Positions 51,991 to 60,651 of a stretch of DNA of 64,000 nucleotides are shown here, piece after piece (position 1 is the stretch's first letter; each line of letters begins with the position of its first letter). The notes under the pieces were generated by a model, which did not search any database, had not been told where the DNA came from, and saw only the letters and a program-made list of their open reading frames with translations. The stretch lies in assembly GCF_900109575.1 (NCBI RefSeq), contig NZ_FOAF01000006.1, positions 124,001-188,000 on the forward strand, written 5' to 3'. The stretch is from Olivibacter domesticus (lineage in GTDB: Bacteria; Bacteroidota; Bacteroidia; Sphingobacteriales; Sphingobacteriaceae). A program made the translations under genes and the position numbers.

Positions 51991-52840
51991 ACAATAAAAT
52001 CTTTATATTGACCTTAAGCATTCCCCAAGCGTATTTTATTAAACGATTAACTCCCAAAACTTTGAAACGAAGGGTTGGAAAAAAATGTATATTTCGATAA
52101 TATGTTAATAACATGGCTCTCATGAGCGCTTTTTGTGTCTTGAGCGATGCACTGCGACCAGAGCTACTTCCGGTATGCACACGATATAATGACACGGCTT
52201 TATCATAAAATGAAATTGCTTTCAAAGATGCAGCTCTTTGATAGAAAAACCAATCTTCCGCCCTTAAATCTTCCGGATATGGACCTATTTTTTCAAAAAT
52301 CGATCGATTAATCATAACTGTTGCTCCGGAAATAGAGGGATTCATGATAGTTTCGTAAAGAATACCATCATCGTTTAAGTAATTGTGCTTGTTCCCCTTA
52401 TTATATCCTGTCATGCTGCTTGGCAAAATGATACGGTTATGCTCATCTACCACTTGGGCATCACTTACTAAAACCAGCTTACCTGCATGCTCCAACTTTT
52501 CCAATAGTTGTACGCGTTCCGCTATGGTATTGTTGATGAGCGCATCATCACTTGCTAATAATACGATATATTTTCCTGAAGACCGACGAACCATCTCGTT
52601 CAGGGTGGCGCAAACACCTTTATTCTCGCGATTGATAAATAGTATGGATAATAAGTGCTGATGACCTGCTACCCACGCTTCGATGACCTTCGCAGACCCA
52701 TCGGTGGATCCATCATTTGCTATAATAATTTCCTTGTTAGGGTAATCATCTGCCAGAATACTGGCTAATGATTGCGTTATAAAGGGCTCATGATTATAAC
52801 AGGGAACAATGATGGACACTAAAGGTTGCTTATTGGACAT
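51980..52840 (-). CDS. Glycosyltransferase family 2
   Basis: 286 aa with a GT-A fold: PLVSIIVPCYNHEPFITQSL, EIIIANDGSTDGSAKVIEAW and the DXD-type KYIVLLASDDALINNT (about residue 90-105), then GATVMINRSIFEKIGPYPED and RAEDWFFYQRAASLKAISFY. It is an inverting transferase of the inner-membrane face. It lies 7 bp after the flippase gene and overlaps the acyltransferase gene, suggesting that sugar transfer and acylation go together. Donor unknown. Confidence 0.88.
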   Translation of the reverse strand: MSNKQPLVSIIVPCYNHEPFITQSLASILADDYPNKEIIIANDGSTDGSAKVIEAWVAGHQHLLSILFINRENKGVCATLNEMVRRSSGKYIVLLASDDALINNTIAERVQLLEKLEHAGKLVLVSDAQVVDEHNRIILPSSMTGYNKGNKHNYLNDDGILYETIMNPSISGATVMINRSIFEKIGPYPEDLRAEDWFFYQRAASLKAISFYDKAVSLYRVHTGSSSGRSASLKTQKALMRAMLLTYYRNIHFFPTLRFKVLGVNRLIKYAWGMLKVNIKILLYDK

Positions 52841-52847
52841 ACTATCT

Positions 52848-54284
52848 TTATTTTTTTACAATTCTATTGAACACGTATTTCAACTCGTCTAACTCCTTTA
52901 CTTTCAATAAAAAAGCCGTCAACAGATAAGCAATTGCAGCAACGGAAACGGCAACAATGAGCTGTATTAATGGAGAGGAGAATAAACGCATGCTCAGGTA
53001 GCTCAGGAATGCCATAACCATGGTACAAATAATAATGCTAAAGCAATCTTTTATCTGTTTAATGGCGCCATAAGCATATAAGCGACCAGGCATATAGGTA
53101 TTGATAAAATAGCTTATAAAAGTATTGATGAAACTACCGATCACCACGGCTTTCGTGCCCATAGGCAACGTAATGACCATGGTCAATACAATCAGCGGCA
53201 ACTTACATAAATCGGTCTTTAGAAAAAGATCAGACCGCCCTACAGCATTTAACAAATTGAGGTTTAAGGCACTGATGGGCATAAATAATTTCGCCATGCA
53301 TAGCCATTGTAACAAAACAACGGCGGGTAACCATTTCTCGGTAAGGAAAAGTCGCACGAATGGTTCTGATACGACAGCAAAAAGTGTCATGGCCGGGAAA
53401 ACGATAAAAGCGGTCATAGACAGTAATCTGCTATAAACAGATACTAGCTTTTCACGATCGTCCTGAATGGAGGTGAGTAATGGAAAGGTAACATTTGTGA
53501 TGATGGCATTAACCGTTCCTGCAGACATCTCTGCTAGCGTGTTTGCACGTGTATAATATCCCAACGCTTTTGATTGATACCACTTGCCTATCATGATGGT
53601 ATAAATATTATTTAAGACAGTTGAGTATAAGCCCGCCAGCAATATTTTTGAGCCATATCCGAACATCTCGCGAAAAGCTTGTACAGAGAATTCCCAGCTG
53701 GGCCGCCACTTCATGCTAAACCACATCAATATAGTGGTTGCAGCGGCAAGAGATAATGTTTGTGCTGCCAATGCCCATACCCCGTAGCCATGATAAGCCA
53801 TATATAAACTTATCGCTCCACTAATAACGATGGCTATTACATTTATCTTCGCAGGGGTTTGAAAATCGATTTCGATCATTAACTTAGCACGATGAACCAC
53901 CACTAATGCCGCTACAATAAACTGTAAACTAAGCACTCGCAGGAGCAGTATGAGTGCTGGCGTATCATAAAATTCGGCAATCGCGGGGGCAGCGAAATAT
54001 AATATTAAGTATATCAGTACACTAACTGCTAAATTGAAATAAAATACCGTGCTAAAATCTGTCTGTGTACAGTTTTTACGCTGCACCAAAGCCCTACTAA
54101 ACCCGCTCTCTATAAATAAGCTAGATATGGCAATAAATACCGTTAGCATACCTATTAAGCCGTAGGCCTCTGGACTTACTAAACGTGCAATAATAATGCT
54201 AATGATGAAACTAATGCCTCTAACTAATAAACTCTCCAACGAATTCCACGCAAGACCATTAAATGCTTTTGCTTTTAGCGACAT
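52848..54284 (-). CDS. wzx: Wzx/WzxC-type flippase (MOP superfamily)
   Basis: 478 aa with about twelve to fourteen membrane helices. The N-terminus AKAFNGLAWNSLESLLVRGI and IARLVSPEAYGLIGMLTVFI is typical of the lipopolysaccharide/colanic-acid WzxC branch, as is LVQRKNCTQTDFSTVFYFNL. It should export the lipid-linked repeat unit of locus 2, including any phospho-modification made by the genes just upstream. It starts 2 bp after the opine dehydrogenase gene. It is a different branch from the flippase at 24187. Confidence 0.9.
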   Translation of the reverse strand: MSLKAKAFNGLAWNSLESLLVRGISFIISIIIARLVSPEAYGLIGMLTVFIAISSLFIESGFSRALVQRKNCTQTDFSTVFYFNLAVSVLIYLILYFAAPAIAEFYDTPALILLLRVLSLQFIVAALVVVHRAKLMIEIDFQTPAKINVIAIVISGAISLYMAYHGYGVWALAAQTLSLAAATTILMWFSMKWRPSWEFSVQAFREMFGYGSKILLAGLYSTVLNNIYTIMIGKWYQSKALGYYTRANTLAEMSAGTVNAIITNVTFPLLTSIQDDREKLVSVYSRLLSMTAFIVFPAMTLFAVVSEPFVRLFLTEKWLPAVVLLQWLCMAKLFMPISALNLNLLNAVGRSDLFLKTDLCKLPLIVLTMVITLPMGTKAVVIGSFINTFISYFINTYMPGRLYAYGAIKQIKDCFSIIICTMVMAFLSYLSMRLFSSPLIQLIVAVSVAAIAYLLTAFLLKVKELDELKYVFNRIVKK

Positions 54285-54286
54285 AA

Positions 54287-55417
54287 TTAATCGATGGTAA
54301 TATTCTCCTGCTTTATTACGGTGTCTAATTCTGATGAACTTATTGCGCCACTCTGCTTTATATCTTTACCAACTAAGCGGCCGTTGACGAGGTACTCCTT
54401 CCCCATCATACGTTGACCCCATTCAATAATTTCATCAATTTGAGGAGTTGCTACATGAAGATGCTTCGCAATTGATTTAACAATAATTATCCCGTATGGA
54501 AAATCTTCCTGAAAATACCTGTTGTTAAAATTAGGCACATACCCGCCTAATTGAGGATACATGGAAACTTTTATGCCCTTAAAAGCACTGATAGACCTTA
54601 TTTTAGCAGTTAAAGATTGTGCGTCATAGCTCTCATAATACGTTAAAAGTGACGGGATCTTTTCTATTTTTGTAGGGAATTCTCTTAACACCTGCTGAAA
54701 TTCTTCATCGCAGGCAATAAGTGTTGCAGAACTATGATCGGTCCATTCTTCATAAAAAGAATATTCCTCTTCGTAAATTTTCCCTGGCTGATAATCTCTA
54801 AAAAGACTATATAGGCGCGCGGGGTGAAGCAAAGGATTGCTATTGGTTAATGTTGCCTCCAAAATATGATTTAACTTGATAATCGGGAGGTCAAACATCT
54901 CTTGTAACACAGAAACAATTTTTGGCTCTGCATGCACATTGGAAAAGGCCACCTTTAGCTCCTTTTTATACCCTAATAGTTGAGCCGATTTTCCATATTG
55001 AGCCACTCGCGCAATAAAAGGGACGCGCTGAAAACCAAACAATCCAATATGCTTGTCTAAAATTTTTTGCGCCATTATTAAGAATCCTGTACTGGAAACG
55101 ACCGAACCTACGACTGTGCCAATGTTGATATGATCTTTTATTTTTTCTAATGTTTCCTGGATAAGGAAACCGGGAAGACAAAATAAAATAAATTGGCTTT
55201 GAGGAATAACGTCTGCTGGATTATCAGAAATAACTGCTAATTTTCCTTTATATTCTTTTTGAAAATCATCTGTTACGCGAATAGTATGGCGCCAAGACGC
55301 TGGTTTGCTTGTTAACAGGTTTACGGTGTAGCCTTTGCTCGCAAGAACTCCAGCTATCACATGCCCCAAGCCTCCCCCTCCGCAAATACATACTTTTAGT
55401 CGCTGTGTTGGTTTCAT
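54287..55417 (-). CDS. Octopine/nopaline (opine) dehydrogenase family protein
   Basis: 376 aa. The N-terminal NAD(P)-binding Rossmann fold has VCICGGGGLGHVIAGVLASK and FILFCLPGFLIQETLEKI. The C-terminal octopine-dehydrogenase domain (about 180-330) has LTNSNPLLHPARLYSL, containing the conserved His-Pro of the active site, and FYEEWTDHSSATLIACDEE. Family enzymes join an amine and an alpha-keto acid by reductive N-alkylation. The start codon overlaps the stop of the nucleotidyltransferase-PLP fusion (ATGA), so the two are made together. I infer that it adds a 1-carboxyethyl-type group to an amine made by the fusion protein. Such an enzyme is unexpected in a polysaccharide locus. Confidence 0.82.
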   Translation of the reverse strand: MKPTQRLKVCICGGGGLGHVIAGVLASKGYTVNLLTSKPASWRHTIRVTDDFQKEYKGKLAVISDNPADVIPQSQFILFCLPGFLIQETLEKIKDHINIGTVVGSVVSSTGFLIMAQKILDKHIGLFGFQRVPFIARVAQYGKSAQLLGYKKELKVAFSNVHAEPKIVSVLQEMFDLPIIKLNHILEATLTNSNPLLHPARLYSLFRDYQPGKIYEEEYSFYEEWTDHSSATLIACDEEFQQVLREFPTKIEKIPSLLTYYESYDAQSLTAKIRSISAFKGIKVSMYPQLGGYVPNFNNRYFQEDFPYGIIIVKSIAKHLHVATPQIDEIIEWGQRMMGKEYLVNGRLVGKDIKQSGAISSSELDTVIKQENITID

Positions 55418-57216
55418 AAGCTTAGTTCCCTTAAGGCCTTAATTAATAAATTATTATCTTCTTTATTGCGGATCGCTATCCGAACAAAGTTTTGTCCGTT
55501 AAAGCCTGCTTTTGTACTACAATCTTTAATTAAGATGTTTTTAAGCAGCAGCTTTTCCGTTAACGCTAAAGACGTGAATTCTTTCACTTCACATAAAAAA
55601 TAATTCGCCGACGACGGTATAACACGGAGAAATTTAATCGTTTTCAATTTATTATGAAACTTATCACGTATCGTTAAAAATTCCTTACAAGCGCGATAAT
55701 AATCACTTTCATATTTCCCAAATATTTGGAGGTAAAACTCAGCAAAAGAATTGATATTCCAAATAGCAATAGCTGATTGTATACTTTGTACAACTTGTTG
55801 ATCTGCACTTGCCATTACACCTAAACGCAAGCCAGGAACACCGTATGACTTGGAAATACTTTTTACGACAACTAGATTAGGATACTTCTTTAAGACTTCA
55901 TCTGAAAGCATGCTGAAATATCCTGCTGCAAAATCTATAAAGGATTCGTCATACAATAATTTAATCTTACGTTGAAGCGTCCACTGTAATAGTTCTTCAA
56001 CTTCTTCCTTCCTTAAGAAATTACCAGAGGGGTTATCGGGATTGATTAGTAATAACTGCTTGATGGGATGTTCTTCAAAATAGCTAATAAGATCTTTTGC
56101 GCTGTAGCTGAAATCTGCATTAGCCGGATAATATGCAACTATATTTTCCTTTTTTAATCTGTTTGGATATTCTTCGAATGTTGGAAATACAACACCCGTT
56201 TTTACATTGTGATGGCTTAGATACGCCGAAATAAGTTCTGCTGCACCATTGCCAATGGTAATATAATCTGGGTTAACAGAAAAGTACTTACCGGCCAATG
56301 TTCGGTTAACACCAGCCCCTGAAGGATATTCTGTTAACAGGGTATCCATATTTGCCTTTAGCTCGTCTTTTAACCGTTTAGGTGGAAATAGTGGATTTAC
56401 GAGATAACAGAAATCTTTCAATTTCGGAAAGCGCCAATATCCGCCATATCTCTTTTGATAGAGAGAAAGTTTATCTACCTCTGCTGCAAAAAGCGTCTCC
56501 GCATTATTAAGGTCTTGAATATCGTCTATTTCATACCATTTCTCGCCATGTAAGGGAAGCGCTTTTAGCTCGACCTTATCGATCATCATGACAATACGCA
56601 ATACCTGTTCGTAATATTCATTATCACCTAAGGCTTTACTGTAAGCTTTTAGAAAAGGCACGTAATAGCGTTTGGAAAATCGCCTGCTAAATTTATAAAT
56701 ATTTACTGTCTTGTAATAGAGGTCTTTATCATTATAGTTAAACGCTTTTTTTGGAATAAAACTTTGAATACTATTTTCCTTATCAAGCATTACAACGGTA
56801 CCATCCATCCAGCTTTCGTATTTGGCTACTGCCGCTAGCGTTGGATACGGATTTTTAATAATTTCATCTATAATGGCGTCTTCAAAGATAAGATCTGATT
56901 CTATTAATAATGTTTCTTCCTTTAAAAGATAGTCTTTTGCTAAAAAAAGAGAATAGATATTATTGGTTTTATTATAAACAGGATTATCAATATATTCGAT
57001 AGGAGTACCTTGATAATCTGTTCCAAGATACTCTTGGAGTTTGCGTCCTTCATAACCAGTTACAATCACCACACGGCTTAGTTTATGATTACTTAATTGA
57101 GTCAATAATCGATCTATTAGCGTGACCCCATTTACTTTTACCATGCACTTGGTATTATGCCGAGTAAGCTCTCCTAATCTTTTTCCCATACCGGCGGCTA
57201 ATATAATTGCTTGCAT
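55414..57216 (-). CDS. Fused nucleotidyltransferase / PLP aminotransferase-fold enzyme
   Basis: 600 aa, two domains. Residues about 1-245 are a LicC/PntC-like nucleotidyltransferase (AIILAAGMGKRLGELT; VKVNGVTLIDRLLTQL; metal-site LLIESDLIF at about 104-112; WYEIDDIQDLNNAE). Residues about 255-600 are a fold-type I PLP domain close to CobD/HisC, with INPDNPSGNF (391-400), Asp423 in LYDESFIDF, the PLP lysine Lys456 in SISKSYGVPGLRLG, and Arg579. CobD-like enzymes decarboxylate phospho-amino acids, so the domain could make an amino-alkyl phosphate that the other domain activates with CTP. PntC-AEP transaminase fusions are the nearest precedent I know. Coupled to the opine dehydrogenase. Confidence 0.8.
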   Translation of the reverse strand: MQAIILAAGMGKRLGELTRHNTKCMVKVNGVTLIDRLLTQLSNHKLSRVVIVTGYEGRKLQEYLGTDYQGTPIEYIDNPVYNKTNNIYSLFLAKDYLLKEETLLIESDLIFEDAIIDEIIKNPYPTLAAVAKYESWMDGTVVMLDKENSIQSFIPKKAFNYNDKDLYYKTVNIYKFSRRFSKRYYVPFLKAYSKALGDNEYYEQVLRIVMMIDKVELKALPLHGEKWYEIDDIQDLNNAETLFAAEVDKLSLYQKRYGGYWRFPKLKDFCYLVNPLFPPKRLKDELKANMDTLLTEYPSGAGVNRTLAGKYFSVNPDYITIGNGAAELISAYLSHHNVKTGVVFPTFEEYPNRLKKENIVAYYPANADFSYSAKDLISYFEEHPIKQLLLINPDNPSGNFLRKEEVEELLQWTLQRKIKLLYDESFIDFAAGYFSMLSDEVLKKYPNLVVVKSISKSYGVPGLRLGVMASADQQVVQSIQSAIAIWNINSFAEFYLQIFGKYESDYYRACKEFLTIRDKFHNKLKTIKFLRVIPSSANYFLCEVKEFTSLALTEKLLLKNILIKDCSTKAGFNGQNFVRIAIRNKEDNNLLIKALRELSL

Positions 57217-57260
57217 ACTTATGTTGGTTTGTTGTTTAGTTCATAAGATGTTTTAATGAA

Positions 57261-58574
57261 CTATTTTACTGTTTTTATTAATTCATGAAAAATATTCTCT
57301 GTGGCAGTGCCATTATTAGGTGGATTTAAATATTCTTTGAAAAAAGTCTTTCGGGTCTGAAATAGCGGATCTTCTCCTGCCAAAAGCTGAAGGATCGATG
57401 CTCTTAATTCCTCTTTATTATTAACTTTATAATAGTTTCCAAGACATAATTCGCCAAGTTTATTCAGTTTTTTGGGAACGTGCGGACTTTTTAATGTGAA
57501 AATACCCGGTTTTTGCAAGTACAAATATTCCATAATAAATGAAATACTATCGAATACCATAAAATCTGAGGTATAGAAAAGATCTGTATATTCTCCCAGC
57601 TCTAATTGGCCATTAGGAAGTTCTTCCCACATGGTATAATAATTATCTGTACGCTCCTTCCCCCACCCTTCCAGATCATATAATTTTGCTTTCAATATAG
57701 GATGAGGCTTAAATGCTAGTTGAATTTTCCCTTCAAGTTCAGTCGCGATTTTCAACATGAATTCGTGATAAAACAGGAAAGTTGAAAAATCCAATTCTTC
57801 TCTATTATCGATGGTGTGGTGTGGTGCCCAAATAACTCGTTTAACTTGCGCATCTTTTATCTTCCAAACATCGGTTGGTTGATAATTCTTATTAAGAAAT
57901 ACGTCAAGGCTTGGATAACCCGACACCCTTGTATTTATTCCTTTTATTCTCGAAAATGTTTTGGAAAATTCCAGATTAATGGGCGTTTCTACAAAGAACC
58001 GCCATAATAAATTATGAAAAAGTTGATCGTACTGACTTTTCTGCAAGCTACACACAGCACATGAATAGGGAACGTAACAGGTTAGCACGTCCGAAAAGTT
58101 AGTAATGTAATAATCATCTTTTGTTACGTACCTATAGGGATTTGTAAAAAAGACAATATCGGGTTTAAACTCCTGCTTAATATCTAGCCAAGAATCGTTT
58201 TTAGCATTATAAGTGTTCACTACATGATATCCTTTTTCCTGCAGTTTTTTACTTGCAATATTCATTTCCTCCAGCATTTTCTCCTGGCCATAAATTAAAT
58301 ATGGGCAGATAAAAATTACGGGCTCAAAGCGTTCGCTTGCAACAAGTAATTTATATAGTTCATCAAATTTCCAAACTGCACTAAAAACAACAAAAAATGC
58401 CACCTTTATTTTTGCTTTCCCTGCAATTTTTTCTTCTAATAGGCGGTTCTGTTCCTGCTGGCTTTTAATTAACTTTAGCTCTTTGTTACCACCTAAAAAA
58501 AGACGAAAAGCGTATACCTGATCTCTTACAGCTAAAGGGATTATTTTTTTATATAGTGCTTTAAGGTTTCTCAA
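57261..58574 (-). CDS. TagB/TagF-like CDP-polyol phosphotransferase
   Basis: 437 aa from a TTG start; an in-frame stop lies upstream and no ATG is available. The C-terminal GT-B-like domain shows the family features VIWAPHHTIDN, IQLAFKPHPILK and the serine region DLFYTSDFMVFDSISFIMEY. The N-terminal half has KVAFFVVFSAVWKFDELYKL and DIVFFTNPY. CDP-glycerol glycerophosphotransferases move an alcohol phosphate from a CDP donor to an acceptor. Here it lies directly upstream of the predicted CDP-donor-making fusion protein, so I infer that it transfers the modified phosphate to the lipid-linked sugar. It has no membrane segment. Confidence 0.75.
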   Translation of the reverse strand: MRNLKALYKKIIPLAVRDQVYAFRLFLGGNKELKLIKSQQEQNRLLEEKIAGKAKIKVAFFVVFSAVWKFDELYKLLVASERFEPVIFICPYLIYGQEKMLEEMNIASKKLQEKGYHVVNTYNAKNDSWLDIKQEFKPDIVFFTNPYRYVTKDDYYITNFSDVLTCYVPYSCAVCSLQKSQYDQLFHNLLWRFFVETPINLEFSKTFSRIKGINTRVSGYPSLDVFLNKNYQPTDVWKIKDAQVKRVIWAPHHTIDNREELDFSTFLFYHEFMLKIATELEGKIQLAFKPHPILKAKLYDLEGWGKERTDNYYTMWEELPNGQLELGEYTDLFYTSDFMVFDSISFIMEYLYLQKPGIFTLKSPHVPKKLNKLGELCLGNYYKVNNKEELRASILQLLAGEDPLFQTRKTFFKEYLNPPNNGTATENIFHELIKTVK

Positions 58575-58586
58575 TATTACTATCTT

Positions 58587-59684
58587 TTAAAACTTATTAA
58601 TCAATGCGATTACTTCATGAACTTCTTCTTCCCTCAGTACCTGACTAATTGGTAAGCTCAAAACCTCTTCATGAATTTTTTCAGAAATGGGGAAGCTTAA
58701 ATTGCCCCATTCTTTATAAGCTTCCTGCTTATGTGGAGGAATAGGATAATGAATAAGGCTTTGTATATGATGATTTTGCAAATAAGTTTGCAGCTCATCT
58801 CTTTGCGCACATCTTATTACAAATAAATGCCAAACATGCGCCATAGGATTTTTCACCCGCGGCAGCACAATCTTTGGGTTGTTTATTTCGCTTAAATAGC
58901 GATTAGCAACTGCCCTCCTTGAAGCGGTTTCTTCATCAAGATGTTTTAGCTTTATGGCTAGCATTGCCGCATTAATTTCATCTAGGCGGCTATTGGTTCC
59001 TTTATAGAGGTTTTTGTATTTTTCATGGGAACCATAATTTAACAAGGCCCTAATAACTTGCGCTAAATTGGCATCACTAGTAGTTACAGCACCGGCATCT
59101 GCCAAAGCACCCAAATTTTTACCTGGATAAAAACTAAACGCTGCCGCATCGCCCCAACCGCCGGCCTTTTTTCCGTCTAATGCTGCACCATGTGCCTGTG
59201 CTGCATCTTCAATAAGCTTCAAATTATGCCTCTTAGAAAGCACTGTAATGGCAGACATATCTGCTAGTTGCCCATATAGATGTACTACCAGGATAGCTTT
59301 TGTTTTTGACGTGATCTTTTCTTCTATTAACGCAGGATCTATATTATAATCCTCTAAAATTGGCTCTATTAATACAGGTGTCAGGTTATTCGCAGAAATA
59401 GCTAATATACTAGCAATAAATGTGTTAGAAGGGACTAAAATCTCATCTCCGTCTTGAAAAATGCCCATCTCTTTATATGCTCTGATAATAAGAGAGAGCG
59501 CGTCTAAACCATTTGCAACACCTATCGCCTCTTTCGTGCCACAATAAGCAGCAAATTGTTGTTCAAACTGCTGAAGCTCTTTTCCCATTAAAAACCATCC
59601 GGAATCCAACACCCGGGTAAAAGCATCGATAAACTCTTCGCGGTGCTGTTGGTTAATGGCATGTAAATCTAAAAATTTTATCAT
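58587..59684 (-). CDS. fdtB: PLP sugar aminotransferase (FdtB/QdtB type)
   Basis: 365 aa from the ATG at 59682-59684, which overlaps the acyltransferase stop (ATGA). DegT/DnrJ/EryC1/StrS family: [73 protein letters not shown] and the PLP lysine Lys189 in [20 protein letters not shown]. With the FdtA-type cupins it should make dTDP-3-amino-3,6-dideoxyhexose. The chain is of normal length and complete. Galacto or gluco product depends on the cupins. Confidence 0.88.
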   Translation of the reverse strand: MIKFLDLHAINQQHREEFIDAFTRVLDSGWFLMGKELQQFEQQFAAYCGTKEAIGVANGLDALSLIIRAYKEMGIFQDGDEILVPSNTFIASILAISANNLTPVLIEPILEDYNIDPALIEEKITSKTKAILVVHLYGQLADMSAITVLSKRHNLKLIEDAAQAHGAALDGKKAGGWGDAAAFSFYPGKNLGALADAGAVTTSDANLAQVIRALLNYGSHEKYKNLYKGTNSRLDEINAAMLAIKLKHLDEETASRRAVANRYLSEINNPKIVLPRVKNPMAHVWHLFVIRCAQRDELQTYLQNHHIQSLIHYPIPPHKQEAYKEWGNLSFPISEKIHEEVLSLPISQVLREEEVHEVIALINKF

Positions 59685-60232
59685 CACTTCTTTATTTCAT
59701 TGTCTTGCCATGCGTATTGGTCTCCCGTAAGTGGATCAACCAATTGCAGATTCAATAGTATGGCATCTTTTGTAATATATCCTTTATGTCTGGCAGGATT
59801 GCCATACCAAACCGTGTGGGGAGGAATATCTTTTGTTACCACAGAACCAGCGCCAATGAAGGCGTATTCGCCAATTGTTACGCCCGCAACAACGGTACTA
59901 TTAGCGCCTATAGAAGCTCCACGCTTTACAAGGGTACGCTCAAATTTACCCGGATAAACTTTTGATCGAGGGACATAATCATTGGTAAAGGTGGCATTTG
60001 GCCCTATAAACACATAATCTTCCAAGGTTACGCCATCCCAGATCTGCACGCCAGATTTCACTGTTACCTGATCACCTATCACCACATCATTTTCCACGAA
60101 ACAGTTACAGTTGATGTTACATCCTATGCCAATTTTTGCATCCTTTAAAATAACGGTAAACTGCCATACATGAGTGCCTGCTCCAATATGTACTGTCTGT
60201 ACATCTGCCAACTGATGAATAATAGCTTCCAT
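59684..60232 (-). CDS. fdtC: dTDP-3-amino-sugar N-acetyltransferase (FdtC/QdtC type)
   Basis: 182 aa left-handed beta-helix acyltransferase. Features are [80 protein letters not shown] and [16 protein letters not shown]. The N-terminal GTHVWQF and central FTND are typical of 3-amino-sugar acetyltransferases such as QdtC and of WbpD. It should acetylate the amino group placed by the overlapping aminotransferase gene, giving Fuc3NAc or Qui3NAc. Complete and in operon. Confidence 0.85.
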   Translation of the reverse strand: MEAIIHQLADVQTVHIGAGTHVWQFTVILKDAKIGIGCNINCNCFVENDVVIGDQVTVKSGVQIWDGVTLEDYVFIGPNATFTNDYVPRSKVYPGKFERTLVKRGASIGANSTVVAGVTIGEYAFIGAGSVVTKDIPPHTVWYGNPARHKGYITKDAILLNLQLVDPLTGDQYAWQDNEIKK

Positions 60233-60237
60233 TAGTA

Positions 60238-60651
60238 TTATTTTTTAGCGTATTCTAAAAATTCATTATAATCACGAATATAATCTAGTTCATCATAACT
60301 TTCCGATGCCAGTACCAATAAAACCGCGCCTGATGAAAAATTAACTAAATCACGCCAAATGCCCGGCACCACTAAAAGGCCATAGTTTGGCCTGTTTAAA
60401 TGAACGGTTTTCTTTACCGTGCCATCGTCTAAAATAACGTCAAAGCTACCGCTCACAGCTACAATCAACTGCTGGAGTTTATAGTGCGCATGACCTCCCC
60501 GCGTCTCTCCACCGGGCACATCGTAAAGATAATAGAGGCGCTTTACCGAAAAAGGTAATTCTAGCTCGTTGTTAACCGCTGTTATATTTCCAGCCCGATT
60601 GTGTACTTTAGGTAATGTAATTACAGGACAATTATATACGGACGCCATCAT
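60238..60651 (-). CDS. fdtA: FdtA/QdtA-type dTDP-4-keto-6-deoxyhexose ketoisomerase, cupin 1
   Basis: 137 aa cupin (WxcM-like family). The core is RLYYLYDVPGGETRGGHAHY with the two catalytic histidines (residues 54 and 56) intact, then SGSFDVILDDG, NRPNYGLLVVPGIWRDLVNF and the C-terminal YDELDYIRDYNEFLEY. It should move the keto group from C4 to C3. The start is at one of two adjacent ATGs (60651 or 60648). It overlaps the related cupin gene by 20 nt. Galacto versus gluco outcome cannot be read from sequence. Confidence 0.88.
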   Translation of the reverse strand: MMASVYNCPVITLPKVHNRAGNITAVNNELELPFSVKRLYYLYDVPGGETRGGHAHYKLQQLIVAVSGSFDVILDDGTVKKTVHLNRPNYGLLVVPGIWRDLVNFSSGAVLLVLASESYDELDYIRDYNEFLEYAKK

